The notes under the pieces were generated by a model, which had not been told where the DNA came from, did no database searches, and worked only from the letters and a program-made list of their open reading frames with translations. Below, one piece after another: positions 1-8,294 of a stretch of 64,000 nucleotides of DNA. The stretch lies in the NCBI GenBank assembly GCA_030148605.1, contig JASBTD010000052.1:50215-114214 (forward strand), given 5' to 3'. Source of the stretch: Erythrobacter sp. (lineage in GTDB: Bacteria; Pseudomonadota; Alphaproteobacteria; Sphingomonadales; Sphingomonadaceae). Position 1 is the first letter of the stretch, and each line of letters opens with the position of its first letter. Made by a program: the position numbers and the translations under genes.

Positions 1-1
1 C

Positions 2-265
2 GAGACTATCCATGATCTTGATGGTCAAAAGTGGCTGGTCAATCTCTTGCCGTCCAAAGGCAAGGTTGAACGTACCGAGCAGCAGGCTGTGAAGTTCGAG
101 CAGGGAAAGGTCTGGTTACCTGAAGAGGCTCCCTGGCTTGCTGCTTTTGAAGCCGAGCTCTTCAGTTTTCCCCACTGCAAGTTCAAGGACCAAGTCGACT
201 CAACCGTCCAGTTCCTCGCCGCGACCGATTATCACAAGTTCAAAATGCTCCTGAAACACCTCTGA
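2..265 (+). CDS. Phage-type terminase large subunit, C-terminal fragment (runs off the window)
   Basis: The frame is open from the window edge to the stop at 265, so only the 3' end of the gene is visible. The C-terminal part resembles the nuclease end of the full-length terminase at 17.7-19.2 kb. Both carry a short W/F-L-P-E/R-E-A segment, then a leucine-phenylalanine-P stretch and a D-Q-V-D motif (here KDQVDS), which contributes an acidic residue of the RNase H-like nuclease. It is clearly divergent from that copy, so it is not a recent duplicate. Product assignment rests on about 88 visible residues. Whether the gene is intact upstream cannot be seen. Confidence 0.6.
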   Translation, partial: ETIHDLDGQKWLVNLLPSKGKVERTEQQAVKFEQGKVWLPEEAPWLAAFEAELFSFPHCKFKDQVDSTVQFLAATDYHKFKMLLKHL

Positions 266-294
266 CCTTCGCCTGAAAAGCCAAGCCTTCGCTA

Positions 295-325
295 GCCCGG
301 TCTGCCTGCACAGGCCGGGCTTTTT
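295..325 (+). terminator. Rho-independent terminator after the terminase fragment
   Basis: A GC-rich hairpin has GCCCGG at 295-300 paired with CCGGGC at 315-320, and an inner CCTG/CAGG pairing. It is followed by five T residues. It lies 30 bases after the stop codon of the preceding gene. Confidence 0.7.
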
Positions 326-620
326 CCTGTTCTGGCGCATACCCACCTCCCGCCAACCAACTGTTCTCTCAGGCGAATAGGATACGTCGGCGCTCGCTTT
401 CCGTGTTCTTTTTGTGATTTTCCGTGTTTTTCGGCCGGTAACACGGAAAAAATCCAAGACGGTACCACGCCAAAGGGCCGCGGAGAAAACCCGGCTTTCG
501 GCCGGCCTTTCTCTCAGAATACCACTCTCTTTGGTACGGGTTCACAGCCGCAATCCCGCAGAACTGCGGGGTTCTGAGGGGGCAATTCTCACGTGTCGGG
601 AAAGTCGCAGACTAGGTGGC
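326..620. other. Gene-free stretch with an 11-bp inverted repeat
   Basis: No convincing gene was found. TTTTCCGTGTT at 418-428 is the exact reverse complement of AACACGGAAAA at 440-450, and a further partial copy of the same word lies at 398-407. The remainder up to the IS end at 621 holds nothing recognisable. In particular, it does not contain the missing 5' half of the reductase cut off by the IS. Confidence 0.5.
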
Positions 621-1457
621 GGTGCTGTCAGTCTAATCGCAACTCGTCTCCCATCGACGGAGCTCTGCCCTACCCGCGCTTGGCTCAGGCCATAAGCGAT
701 TGCCACTCGGCCAGGGCGGCCGAGCGGCGAGTCTTGTAGGTCTGTCTATCGACGAGGTGACGTTCGAGGTTGAAGTGGTTGTGGACGTTGGCGTGAACCG
801 AGGCGAATTTCTGTAGGCTCTTCATTCGCCTGAACCGCTGCATCGATCGCTCGCGTCTTCGAAACGAGAGATGGCTGTTCTCTACTCGGTTGTTTGCCCA
901 GCGCCCTACCTCCTGCTTCTCCTGGTTGCCGAGCTCGGTCATGGCTGCCTTGTAGGAGCGCAGCCCATCGGTGGTGATTGCCTCAGGTGAACCATGGCGC
1001 TTCAAGGCCCTCTTCATGAAGCGCATCGCTGCGTCCTTGTCGCGGGTCCTGGTGACGTAGCTCTCGAGGATCTCGCCCTCCTGGTCGACTGCGCGCCACA
1101 GGTAAACCATCTCGCCGTTGATCTTCACGTACATCTCGTCGAGGTGCCAGCGCCACTGCCTGAAGCCGCGCATCCGGCTGACCCTCTGCCTCCTGATATC
1201 GCCGGCAAACATCGGGCCGAACCTGTTCCACCAGTGGCGCACGGTCTCGTGGCAGATGTCGATCCCGCGCTCCGCCAGCAGGTCCTCGACGTTCCGCAAG
1301 GACAGCGGAAAGCGGACATACATCATCACCACCAGCCGGATCACCTCGGGCGAAGAGTTGAAATATCGGAACGGGCTGGCTGGCTTCTTCTTGCGGGGCA
1401 TCGCACCGCCCTGCCCGCTCACTCCTTACCAGCGGGTGCATTTGCTTTGACAGCACC
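621..1457. mobile_element. IS6-family insertion sequence
   Basis: The element is about 837 bp. Its ends carry a ten-base perfect terminal inverted repeat: GGTGCTGTCA at 621-630, and its reverse complement TGACAGCACC at 1448-1457. Size, terminal sequence and the single DDE transposase fit the IS6 family. The eight bases flanking each end (613-620 and 1458-1465) differ, so there is no target-site duplication. This suggests a deletion or recombination after insertion. The right end abuts a truncated ferredoxin reductase. Confidence 0.85.
685..1401 (-). CDS. IS6-family DDE transposase
   Basis: This 238-residue protein is the usual length for IS6/IS26-type transposases. The start chosen is the MPRKKK methionine; an upstream methionine seven codons earlier is also possible. 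An N-terminal helix-turn-helix region is followed by the catalytic triad: D in WHLDEMYVK, D in ITTDGLRSY, and E in NRVENSHLSFRRRE. A basic C-terminal tail follows. The gene appears intact and fills most of the element, so transposition may still be possible. Confidence 0.9.
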   Translation of the reverse strand: MPRKKKPASPFRYFNSSPEVIRLVVMMYVRFPLSLRNVEDLLAERGIDICHETVRHWWNRFGPMFAGDIRRQRVSRMRGFRQWRWHLDEMYVKINGEMVYLWRAVDQEGEILESYVTRTRDKDAAMRFMKRALKRHGSPEAITTDGLRSYKAAMTELGNQEKQEVGRWANNRVENSHLSFRRRERSMQRFRRMKSLQKFASVHANVHNHFNLERHLVDRQTYKTRRSAALAEWQSLMA

Positions 1458-1778
1458 CCGGGGCGCAAACCCCGAACCGTGCTCAGCTTTGGTTGCCAAA
1501 CCCGCGACGCTCTTTTCGCGCTGGAACAGCTGGATTTGCGACGACAGTGGATGCCGGCATTGGAGACCCGGATCTGCGTAGACCGGGGGGACGCCGCCGA
1601 TGGATTCCGTATTGGCAATCCTGTCGAAGCCATCACCTCCAATGACGAGCTTTCCCCGGACAGCGTAGCGTACCTGTGTGGTCCGCCGGGGATGATCGCT
1701 GCCGCGAGACAGCATCTCGAGAGGCTGGGCCTCCCGCCTGAGAACATCTTCGCGGAACAATTCGTGGCAAGCAAATAG
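1458..1778 (+). pseudogene. Ferredoxin/flavodoxin reductase component, 5'-truncated by the IS6 element
   Basis: The frame is open from the IS end to the stop at 1778. It contains the C-terminal NAD-binding half of an FNR-type reductase: LSFGCQTRDALF, then YLCGPPGMI (the CGPP nicotinamide-binding motif) and a final IFAEQF. The FAD-binding domain and any 2Fe-2S domain are missing, because the IS end sits exactly where they should continue. Such reductases feed electrons to aromatic-ring hydroxylating oxygenases, which fits the catabolic genes that follow directly downstream. With no start region it is probably non-functional, although short internal start codons exist. Confidence 0.75.
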
Positions 1779-1792
1779 GAGAGGACGCAAAA

Positions 1793-2662
1793 ATGGGTGT
1801 CAACAGTCTGGGATATGTCTGTCTCAACGTCAGCAAAATGGACGAGTGGTGCAAGTTGCTGGAGCGCGTCTTCGGTATGGAACCGCGACCGCGCAATGGT
1901 TCGACCGCGATCGACTACCGGATGGATAGCCATCACCACCGGCTCAGCCTCTACCCTTCGGCAGCCGATGGCATAGCCGCGGTCGGCTGGGAAGTCTCAA
2001 GCGAGGAGCGCCTCGACGAGCTTTCTATCGCGCTCAAGGAACAGGGGCTGGACGTGGTCGCAGGGTCGCCCGAATTATGCCGTGAAAGAAAAGTCCAGAA
2101 GCTATATAGCTATACCTGCCCGGTAACGCAGGCCGATAGCGAGATCTACTACGGGCCGCTCGTTACCAATGTCGCCTTCACTCCTACACGGGGTATCTCC
2201 GGCTACAAGACCGACCATCAAGGGCTGGGTCATATCGTATTCTGGGTCAAAGATCTTGCCCAGGCCGTTAAGTTCTATGAAAATATCATGGGCTTCGGTG
2301 TTTCCGACTATATCGCCTGGGACGTGCATGATGCGGTATTCCTACATTGCAACTCACGCCATCACACGCTCGCGTTGATGCAAGACGGCCCCGGACCCGC
2401 AGGTGCGGTGATGCATATCATGCTCGAAGCCAATTCGCTCGACGATGTCGGCTCGGGCTACGATATTGTCCGCGATCTCGGCATTCCGGTCATGCTGGAT
2501 CCAGGGAAGCACTCCAACGACCACATGCAGAGCTTTTATCTGGAGACTCCTTCCGGATTCTGGATCGAATATGGCTATGGCGGTCGCGAGATCGGCCCCG
2601 ATTGGGAAATCAAATCCTACGATCAACCTATGCTTTGGGGCCATCGTCCGGTCAGCGCGTAG
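1793..2662 (+). CDS. Extradiol ring-cleavage dioxygenase (type I, vicinal oxygen chelate fold)
   Basis: This 289-residue protein has two VOC domains like BphC-type 2,3-dihydroxybiphenyl/catechol dioxygenases. The three predicted Fe(II) ligands are present: H147 (GLGH), H208 (VMHIM) and E259 (WIEYGYGG). Second-shell residues H191, H240 and Y249/250 are also in place. It would open a catechol-like ring meta to the hydroxyls, using O2. An AGGAGAGG ribosome site lies just ahead of the ATG. It is the first gene of a forward-strand set continuing with the amidase, M20-like protein and SDR. The exact substrate cannot be read from the sequence. Confidence 0.88.
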   Translation: MGVNSLGYVCLNVSKMDEWCKLLERVFGMEPRPRNGSTAIDYRMDSHHHRLSLYPSAADGIAAVGWEVSSEERLDELSIALKEQGLDVVAGSPELCRERKVQKLYSYTCPVTQADSEIYYGPLVTNVAFTPTRGISGYKTDHQGLGHIVFWVKDLAQAVKFYENIMGFGVSDYIAWDVHDAVFLHCNSRHHTLALMQDGPGPAGAVMHIMLEANSLDDVGSGYDIVRDLGIPVMLDPGKHSNDHMQSFYLETPSGFWIEYGYGGREIGPDWEIKSYDQPMLWGHRPVSA

Positions 2663-2665
2663 AAC

Positions 2666-3847
2666 ATGCGCGTCGAGCAATGCCTAGCCCGTATCGATCT
2701 GCGCGATGCCGAAGTGCGCGGTTGGACTCACCTCGACCGAAAGGCCGCATCAGGTAAGGGACCCCTTTCGGGCTCGGTACTCGCCGTCAAGGACGTGATC
2801 GACGTCGCCGGGATGCCTACCCGGCACGGCTCGCCAATCTTTGTAGACAACGTCGCCAAATGCGATGCGGAAGCGGTGGCTATCCTCCGGGCAGCAGGCG
2901 CAGCGGTTCTGGGGAAGACCGTGACGGCAGAGTTCGCTACCTACGCGCCCGGGCCGACAGTAAACCCTCGCAAACCCGGGCACACGCCCGGCGGCTCCTC
3001 GAGCGGATCGGCGGCGGTTGTGGCGGACGGACAAGCCGACATTGCACTAGGCACGCAAACCGCAGGTTCAATGATCCGGCCCGCTAGCTATTGCGGGGTA
3101 CTTGCGTTCAAGCCGACTTTTGGCCGGTATCCGCTAGGCGGAGTGCTGGAAACGGCTCCATCGCTAGACACACTTGGCTTGTTTGCCCGCAATATTGAAC
3201 TGCTCGAACATGCCGACGCTGTTCTTGCCCATGATGAGGAACAATCCAGCCCATCCCGCCCGCTTCGCGTCGGGATGTGCCGTACGCCTTTCTGGAGCAC
3301 CGCAAGCGATGAAATGCAAAGCGCTGTTCTGGATTTCGCTGATGCGCTTGCGGGCGCAGGACACGAAATCCGCGAGGTAGACCTTCCACCTCCGTTCTTC
3401 GTCCTCAATGACGCGCAAACCATTATCCATCGCTTCGAAGCCGCGCAGGCCCTTGGGCATATTCGCCGGGACAATCCGGACGAGATTAGCGAACAGTTCC
3501 GCACGCTGATCGATCAAGGCCTTGCCGATCGCAAAGAAGATTATGCGGCGGCAGTTAGGCTGCGCGACGAGTGTCGCGGTTTGCTGCCTGCGATCTTCTC
3601 GTCCGTCGATCTGCTGCTGACCCCTGGCGCACCAGGCGCGGCTCCAGATGGCTTGCAGGCAACGGGAGATCCCGTCTTCCAAAGGTTGTGGACGGCGGTC
3701 GGAGCCCCCTGTTTGGGAATTCCCGGCGCTTGGCGCGCTGACGGACTGCCCTTGGGGCTTCAGGCAGTGGCGATGCCCGGACATGACCGCCGATTGCTCG
3801 CCAACGCCAAGACCTTGATCGCGTTCGCGATGTTGAAGGAGATATGA
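2666..3847 (+). CDS. Amidase-signature family hydrolase
   Basis: The 393-residue protein belongs to the amidase-signature family, which uses a Ser-cisSer-Lys triad. Visible are the lysine in LAVKDVID (K42), the glycine/serine-rich loop GGSSSGSA (110-116) and the nucleophile segment TAGSMIRP (S135). It starts three bases after the dioxygenase stop and overlaps the next gene by four bases (ATGA), so the genes are translationally coupled. In this setting it probably hydrolyses an amide intermediate or side chain of the aromatic substrate. That role is inferred. A GatA role is unlikely because no gatB or gatC is present. Confidence 0.85.
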   Translation: MRVEQCLARIDLRDAEVRGWTHLDRKAASGKGPLSGSVLAVKDVIDVAGMPTRHGSPIFVDNVAKCDAEAVAILRAAGAAVLGKTVTAEFATYAPGPTVNPRKPGHTPGGSSSGSAAVVADGQADIALGTQTAGSMIRPASYCGVLAFKPTFGRYPLGGVLETAPSLDTLGLFARNIELLEHADAVLAHDEEQSSPSRPLRVGMCRTPFWSTASDEMQSAVLDFADALAGAGHEIREVDLPPPFFVLNDAQTIIHRFEAAQALGHIRRDNPDEISEQFRTLIDQGLADRKEDYAAAVRLRDECRGLLPAIFSSVDLLLTPGAPGAAPDGLQATGDPVFQRLWTAVGAPCLGIPGAWRADGLPLGLQAVAMPGHDRRLLANAKTLIAFAMLKEI

Positions 3848-5175
3848 GCATGGAACCGACCAGACCGATGCCCTTTAGCCAAGAGATGTCAGCGGCCTAT
3901 GAAAAGGCGCGGGGCAAGCTCGACGCCGAGCGACTGAAGCAGCTGCTGTTCGACATCACGAATATTCACTCTCCTACCGGTGCGACACGTGAGGTGGTGA
4001 ATTTCATAGCCGACAGGATGGAGACGGTTGGCCTGAAGCCAACAATCGACCCCATGACCGAAATTTCCGCGAATGTCCTTGGCGAAAGGCGCGGCTCTGG
4101 CGGCGGAGCAACCTTGCTGCTCTACGCACCGATCGATACTCATCTCGAAGGCGATGAGAGCGACCATCCATGGGTGGGCGAGGAATCCTTTATTGATCTC
4201 AGGCCCGAAGCGAAAATCGTTGGCGACTGGGTCTACGGACTCGGCTCATCAAATCCGAAAGCGCTGGCCGCATGCAAGATGGAAGTCGCTACCGCCCTGA
4301 TCGAAGCCAACTTGCCATTGATCGGCAATCTCAACGTCGGCTTCGCTGACGGCGGCATGCCGATCACGATACCTTCGCGCAACAATGCCGGAATGAGCCA
4401 CGGTGTTCATCACCTGCTCAGCCGGGGCATGGCTCCGGATTTTGCCGTCATCATGAAGCCGTGGAACTGGGTCTATCACGAAGAACCGGGCATGGGCTGG
4501 TTCAAGATCAGGGTCAAGGGGACGCTGGGTTATGCCGGAGTTCCCCGAGGCACCCCTGGTTTTCGCAGTTCGATCGTCCCTGCAGCAACTGTAATTCAAG
4601 AGCTTGAGTCATGGTTGATCGACTATGCCGAGAGAAATCGTTCCGGCGACGTCTATCCTCACGGATGGATAGGCGGCGTACGAAGCGGCTGGCCCGAACG
4701 ACCCAGCTTTCCGAGTGCGATCACTGAGATCTTCTTTGACGTACGGATCAACCCGCGCACCAGTCCTGGCGAGGTCAAGGCGCAGTTCGAAAGCTTCATG
4801 CTGGATCTCGCCCGCCGGCATCCCGACATTGAATGCGACTGGGAAATGTACGGCTCCGTCCCCGGCGGCACCACCGATCCGAACAATTGGATCATCCAGT
4901 CCGCAAGGCGCGGCTGGGAACATATCGAAGGCCGACCTTATACCAGACCAGATCCCCTTGGCGGTCAGACCGATGGTGCCGCGCTAAGGCGGCTTGGCGT
5001 GCCCACAGCACGCTTGGGATGGCCCTGGCCTGCAGAAGGATCGCCAGAACCGATTGCAGAGGGACTTGGCGGCATGGGCGCAACCTATGTGCCTGACATG
5101 ATTCCATGCCTTGAAAAGATTCTCTACGTCTGCATCGACACATTGATGCGTCCCCGCGGGGAGCTGGGCCTTTGA
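3844..5175 (+). CDS. M20-family peptidase/deacylase homologue lacking canonical metal ligands
   Basis: This 443-residue protein has the M20 layout: catalytic domain, lid domain around 215-330, and return to the catalytic domain. Several normally invariant positions are changed. The HxD site reads APID (95-98). The bridging aspartate of the GRGxxDxKG motif is replaced in YGLGSSNPKA (131-140, N137). The catalytic EE pair is replaced by FADGGM (167-172). It may be a pseudoenzyme, or an enzyme using another metal arrangement such as the nearby H100. It is coupled by ATGA to the amidase and by TTGA to the SDR, suggesting a shared pathway. Confidence 0.7.
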   Translation: MSMEPTRPMPFSQEMSAAYEKARGKLDAERLKQLLFDITNIHSPTGATREVVNFIADRMETVGLKPTIDPMTEISANVLGERRGSGGGATLLLYAPIDTHLEGDESDHPWVGEESFIDLRPEAKIVGDWVYGLGSSNPKALAACKMEVATALIEANLPLIGNLNVGFADGGMPITIPSRNNAGMSHGVHHLLSRGMAPDFAVIMKPWNWVYHEEPGMGWFKIRVKGTLGYAGVPRGTPGFRSSIVPAATVIQELESWLIDYAERNRSGDVYPHGWIGGVRSGWPERPSFPSAITEIFFDVRINPRTSPGEVKAQFESFMLDLARRHPDIECDWEMYGSVPGGTTDPNNWIIQSARRGWEHIEGRPYTRPDPLGGQTDGAALRRLGVPTARLGWPWPAEGSPEPIAEGLGGMGATYVPDMIPCLEKILYVCIDTLMRPRGELGL

Positions 5176-5918
5176 CTCAAAGTGGCAAGATAGCCGTCAT
5201 CACTGGGGCGGGTTCAGGAATGGGGCGGGCAGTGGCGCTCAAGCTGGCGAGCCAAGGAGCAAAATTTGTTCTGAACGGACGCGATCATAACAAGCTTCAA
5301 GCCGTCGCCAACGAAATAGCCGAATTAGGAGCACCTGCGAGAGTGCAGCCCGGAGATATTTCGCGCCGCAGCGTAATATCCGAATTGATGGCAAGCGTTG
5401 GAGATGAATTTGGACGCATCGACCTCGCCTTCAACAATGCTGGCGGGCATGACAGCTTTAAGCCGCTTCACACCATACCAGACACTGAGAGCGAATCCGT
5501 CATCGACCTGAATTTCAAAGCTGTTTACTACTGCATGCACGAACAGCTCAAATGGATGAACGCGCAATCCAGTGGAGTGATAGTCAACAACGCATCGATA
5601 TTTGGCCTAAAAGGGGTCCCTGGTATCGCGCACTACGTCGCGGCCAAACATGCAGTGATCGGGCTGACCCGCTCGGCTGCGCTTGACTATGCAGGACGCG
5701 GGATACGTATCAATGCGATCTGCCCTGGCGCAACGGAAACACCCAATCTGCTCCGAGTAACCGGCGGCGATGGTCACGCATTCGATGACGTGATTCCGCA
5801 AGGCAGGCTTGGCCAGCCGCCCGAGGTCGCCAATGCTGTCGCATGGCTGATGTCCGACGAGGCATGCTACATAACTGGTGCCGCACTATCGGTTGATGGC
5901 GGCATGGCTGCCGGTTGA
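5172..5918 (+). CDS. Short-chain dehydrogenase/reductase (classical SDR)
   Basis: This 248-residue classical SDR has TGAGSGMG for cofactor binding (11-18), NNAG (88-91), the catalytic S142, and Y155 with K159 in YVAAK. It ends with a VDGGMAAG-type C-terminus. It probably starts at a TTG that overlaps the M20-like gene stop (TTGA), so it relies on coupled translation. It would oxidise or reduce a hydroxyl or keto group using NAD(P). The position of G37 and R38 after the second strand (VLNGRD) leans towards NADP, which is weak evidence. It is likely the last gene of the dioxygenase-amidase operon. Confidence 0.85.
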   Translation: MTQSGKIAVITGAGSGMGRAVALKLASQGAKFVLNGRDHNKLQAVANEIAELGAPARVQPGDISRRSVISELMASVGDEFGRIDLAFNNAGGHDSFKPLHTIPDTESESVIDLNFKAVYYCMHEQLKWMNAQSSGVIVNNASIFGLKGVPGIAHYVAAKHAVIGLTRSAALDYAGRGIRINAICPGATETPNLLRVTGGDGHAFDDVIPQGRLGQPPEVANAVAWLMSDEACYITGAALSVDGGMAAG

Positions 5919-5949
5919 ATCGCCGCCGTCTGCCCCCGCAATTCGTTCC

Positions 5950-6498
5950 TCAAGACTGACGATTGGAATGGTTTAGTCTGTTGAGCGTGCTTGAGGTACG
6001 AGAACACTCCTCATAAATCCCGGTAAGCAAAGACAGCAAATTTGTCGCATCCTTCAATTGCGCCTCAAATTCAGCGATATTTTTTAGTCTCTTTATGAAA
6101 ATTTCACTTCTAAGTTCAGCATAGTCGTCGGTGCGCTTTTTACCGTCCTTCGTGACCATATAGGTGTAGTTCTTGGTCCCCTCCTCTTTCATTTTCTTGA
6201 TATAACCGGCACTTTCAAGCTTTCTGAGGCTATACTGAATGTTGGGGAGATCATCGCGATTCAACAGCCTCGCGATCGTTGCACCACTTTTTGGGCGATT
6301 CTGCATGCGAATTACGTGAAGGATCAAGTGCTCCGAATGCTTGAGTTCCGAGAGCCCGACGATCTCGTCAGCCGATGCAACCCAGCGTACGAAAGCCTCA
6401 AGTGCCCGCAACATGGTAAACTCCAGCTCGGTAATACGGAACTCGGTCTCGTCTTTTGCCAAATGCCAGTCGCGATAATATGTGGCTTCCATTCTCAC
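5950..6498 (-). CDS. MarR-like winged-helix transcriptional regulator
   Basis: The 182-residue protein has a winged helix in the middle: a helix-turn-helix around SGATIARLLNRDDLPNIQYS, and a wing around AGYIKKMKEEGTKNYTYMVT. Helical N- and C-terminal parts are typical of dimerising MarR proteins. It is transcribed away from the next gene's end and lies between the ring-cleavage operon and the maleate-isomerase-like gene, so it probably controls this catabolic locus in response to a pathway compound. No ligand can be inferred. Confidence 0.75.
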   Translation of the reverse strand: MRMEATYYRDWHLAKDETEFRITELEFTMLRALEAFVRWVASADEIVGLSELKHSEHLILHVIRMQNRPKSGATIARLLNRDDLPNIQYSLRKLESAGYIKKMKEEGTKNYTYMVTKDGKKRTDDYAELRSEIFIKRLKNIAEFEAQLKDATNLLSLLTGIYEECSRTSSTLNRLNHSNRQS

Positions 6499-6537
6499 CT
6501 CGTACTCGTGCCGCTACAAATTTTTCGTGCTTATCCT

Positions 6538-7293
6538 TCAAGCATTGTGAGATGACAAGGCTGCGCCGTATCCTGCTACGACCGGAGTGAGGTCCAGTGA
6601 TTTGAGCATCTGACGAACCGTGCAACTGGAGGCAGTGACAACAGGCAATCCGAATTTCTGTTCCGCTGCATCTATTGCCGCGGCGGCCGGCATCTGCACG
6701 CACGCGGACAGGACGAGTGCCTGTGCTTCAGTCAAGTCAATTCCCGAAGCCTCTTCCAACGCCTGCTCCGGCAGCCGGCGACCTACGGCGAGGTTGTCGG
6801 ATATCTCAAGTGCGCGGCTAGCACAAACCTCGATATCCTCGGCCTCGATGTAGTCGATCACAGTTTGAGTCAAAGGCTTCATATAGGGCGCAAGCACAGC
6901 CACCCTGGACAGGCCGAGTTCCTTCAGAGTCGTGATCAAGGCGCCCGCGCTGGTAATAACGGGTGAGGTACAATCTGCCTCTCGAGCAGCTGCTGAAAGC
7001 TTCTCCTGGCTCTTGCGGTGATAACCAGGACCCATCGCCATGATCGCCACGAGGCAGGCGTAACCCATGACATCCACCCTTGCATCCGCCAGTTCAACGG
7101 CGCACCGCAGGCTTTGTGCATCCATGGCCGCCAGTTCTTCCTTGACAACATGCATCATGCGCATCCGGCTTGAATGGAAGGTAAATCGCTCCGGACAACT
7201 CTCTTCGCGCGCCCGTAACATGGCGGGAATTTCTGTTTCCATCGTTGTATTCGAGCTTGGGACGATCTGTCCGATACGGAATGTGTTTGTCAT
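6538..7293 (-). CDS. Maleate isomerase / Asp-Glu racemase superfamily protein
   Basis: At 251 residues the length matches bacterial maleate cis-trans isomerases. It carries the N-terminal VPSSNTTMETE motif and the two catalytic cysteines expected in this family, C80 in GYACLVAIM and C198 in LSACVQMP. These positions closely match the cysteine pair known in maleate isomerases of nicotinate degraders. The reaction would be maleate to fumarate. Arylmalonate decarboxylases and hydantoin racemases are related, but they lack this N-terminal motif combination. A maleate isomerase beside a meta-cleavage pathway is unusual. The gene ends 40 bases before the MarR gene on the same strand. Confidence 0.8.
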   Translation of the reverse strand: MTNTFRIGQIVPSSNTTMETEIPAMLRAREESCPERFTFHSSRMRMMHVVKEELAAMDAQSLRCAVELADARVDVMGYACLVAIMAMGPGYHRKSQEKLSAAAREADCTSPVITSAGALITTLKELGLSRVAVLAPYMKPLTQTVIDYIEAEDIEVCASRALEISDNLAVGRRLPEQALEEASGIDLTEAQALVLSACVQMPAAAAIDAAEQKFGLPVVTASSCTVRQMLKSLDLTPVVAGYGAALSSHNA

Positions 7294-7367
7294 AATCTGA
7301 AACTGAGTTCCCTCTTGAAGAAGGGGGGATGCGAGCCATCAGTCCGACGCCGCTAAGCTGCATGTAC

Positions 7368-7380
7368 ATTGATGATCAAT
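7368..7380. promoter_or_regulatory. Candidate operator dyad upstream of the maleate-isomerase-like gene
   Basis: ATTGAT-G-ATCAAT is a perfect six-base dyad about 75 bases before the start of the gene that ends at 6538. A related TTGAT/ATCAA dyad occurs in the promoter region at 8261-8275, and TGATCAAT occurs upstream of the xdhC-like gene. Function is inferred only from location and symmetry. Confidence 0.35.
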
Positions 7381-7427
7381 TGAATGTCAATCTAAACTAA
7401 TGGCAGGCGGGAGTGTGATGTGCAGCC

Positions 7428-8195
7428 TTAATCGACTGCTGCAATTTTGCGGCCAACCTCCCGTGCTAGATCCGAAGTGGATCGAGCGATCTCGCCCATC
7501 CTCTTCCCCTTGAGATCGGCCTTGTCAAAAGAGAGCGAAACCGCTGCTTTCACCTCCCCATCGGGCCAGACGACGGGAGCAGCACAGCACACAAGATTCT
7601 CTGCAATCTCTTCGCGATCCCAGGCAACGCTCTCTTTGCCGACCTGATCCAACTCGGCACGTAACACCTCCGGATCTGTGATGGTTGCCGACGTTATTCT
7701 GACGAATGGTCCGGAATCGAGATAGGCGTTGCGCTCTGCTGGTCGCTCATGAGCCAGCAGTATCTTGCCAAGAGCCGAGCAATAAGCCTCCAACTGGCCG
7801 CCTTCTCTGGTGAAGGAACTCTCGCGCGTCGAACCTTCCTTCGCCAAATAGGTCACCATGTTATCCCGCAGGACACCCAGATGGGCGGTACACGAGTGGC
7901 GGGCGGCAGCTTTCGCCAGAGACGCCCGGCTCAAGGCGACGGTCTTGTTCTCATCTGTAACTATGGCTGAGATCGCTTCCAACCTCGGCCCAGCAATGTA
8001 CCTGCCGCGTGAGAGCTTTCGTAGGTAGCCCGTCTCAAGCATGGTCAACACCATTCGATGCGCTGTGGCATGTGGCATGCCAGTCCTCGCGGCGTTCTCG
8101 ATGAGCGCGGCCTGCCCGCCATCCTCGATGATAGCTTCCAGTAGCTCAAGGGCACGTTCTAGTGCCGCAACAGTGGGGGTCTTTGATCTCGTCAT
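7428..8195 (-). CDS. IclR-family transcriptional regulator
   Basis: The 255-residue protein has an N-terminal winged helix (residues about 8-65, with recognition-helix region ARTGMPHATAHRMVLTML). A C-terminal IclR effector-binding domain includes SALGKILLAH and a late EIAENLVCCAAPV segment. It diverges from the hydratase-led operon at 8295, with a 99-base intergenic region between them. IclR regulators commonly control aromatic-ring catabolism, and this one probably controls the adjoining lower-pathway operon. The effector is unknown. Confidence 0.88.
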   Translation of the reverse strand: MTRSKTPTVAALERALELLEAIIEDGGQAALIENAARTGMPHATAHRMVLTMLETGYLRKLSRGRYIAGPRLEAISAIVTDENKTVALSRASLAKAAARHSCTAHLGVLRDNMVTYLAKEGSTRESSFTREGGQLEAYCSALGKILLAHERPAERNAYLDSGPFVRITSATITDPEVLRAELDQVGKESVAWDREEIAENLVCCAAPVVWPDGEVKAAVSLSFDKADLKGKRMGEIARSTSDLAREVGRKIAAVD

Positions 8196-8213
8196 GTGAG
8201 ATTTATAACATGG

Positions 8214-8223
8214 CCACGCGTGG
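8214..8223. promoter_or_regulatory. Candidate IclR operator: perfect 10-bp palindrome in the divergent promoter
   Basis: CCACGCGTGG is a perfect palindrome 18 bases before the iclR-type gene start. It lies in the shared promoter region of the regulator and the lower-pathway operon. The flanks TAACATGG and GTAACAA add partial symmetry. It is suitably placed for autorepression, but binding is inferred. Confidence 0.4.
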
Positions 8224-8260
8224 TAACAAACCCGCGAATATCATAGTCTGGCGTTCTCAA

Positions 8261-8275
8261 TTGATAGATGATCAA
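8261..8275. promoter_or_regulatory. Candidate operator dyad just upstream of the hydratase gene
   Basis: TTGAT and ATCAA are separated by five bases and end 19 bases before the hydratase ATG. The half-sites match those of the dyad at 7368-7380. The closeness to the start codon would suit repression. Confidence 0.3.
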
Positions 8276-8294
8276 CAGCACAGGACCAGTCTAG

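Noticed and set aside
983..1939. 318-codon minus-strand frame across the IS end and the dioxygenase start
   Set aside because: It spans the IS boundary and mirrors the transposase in another frame.
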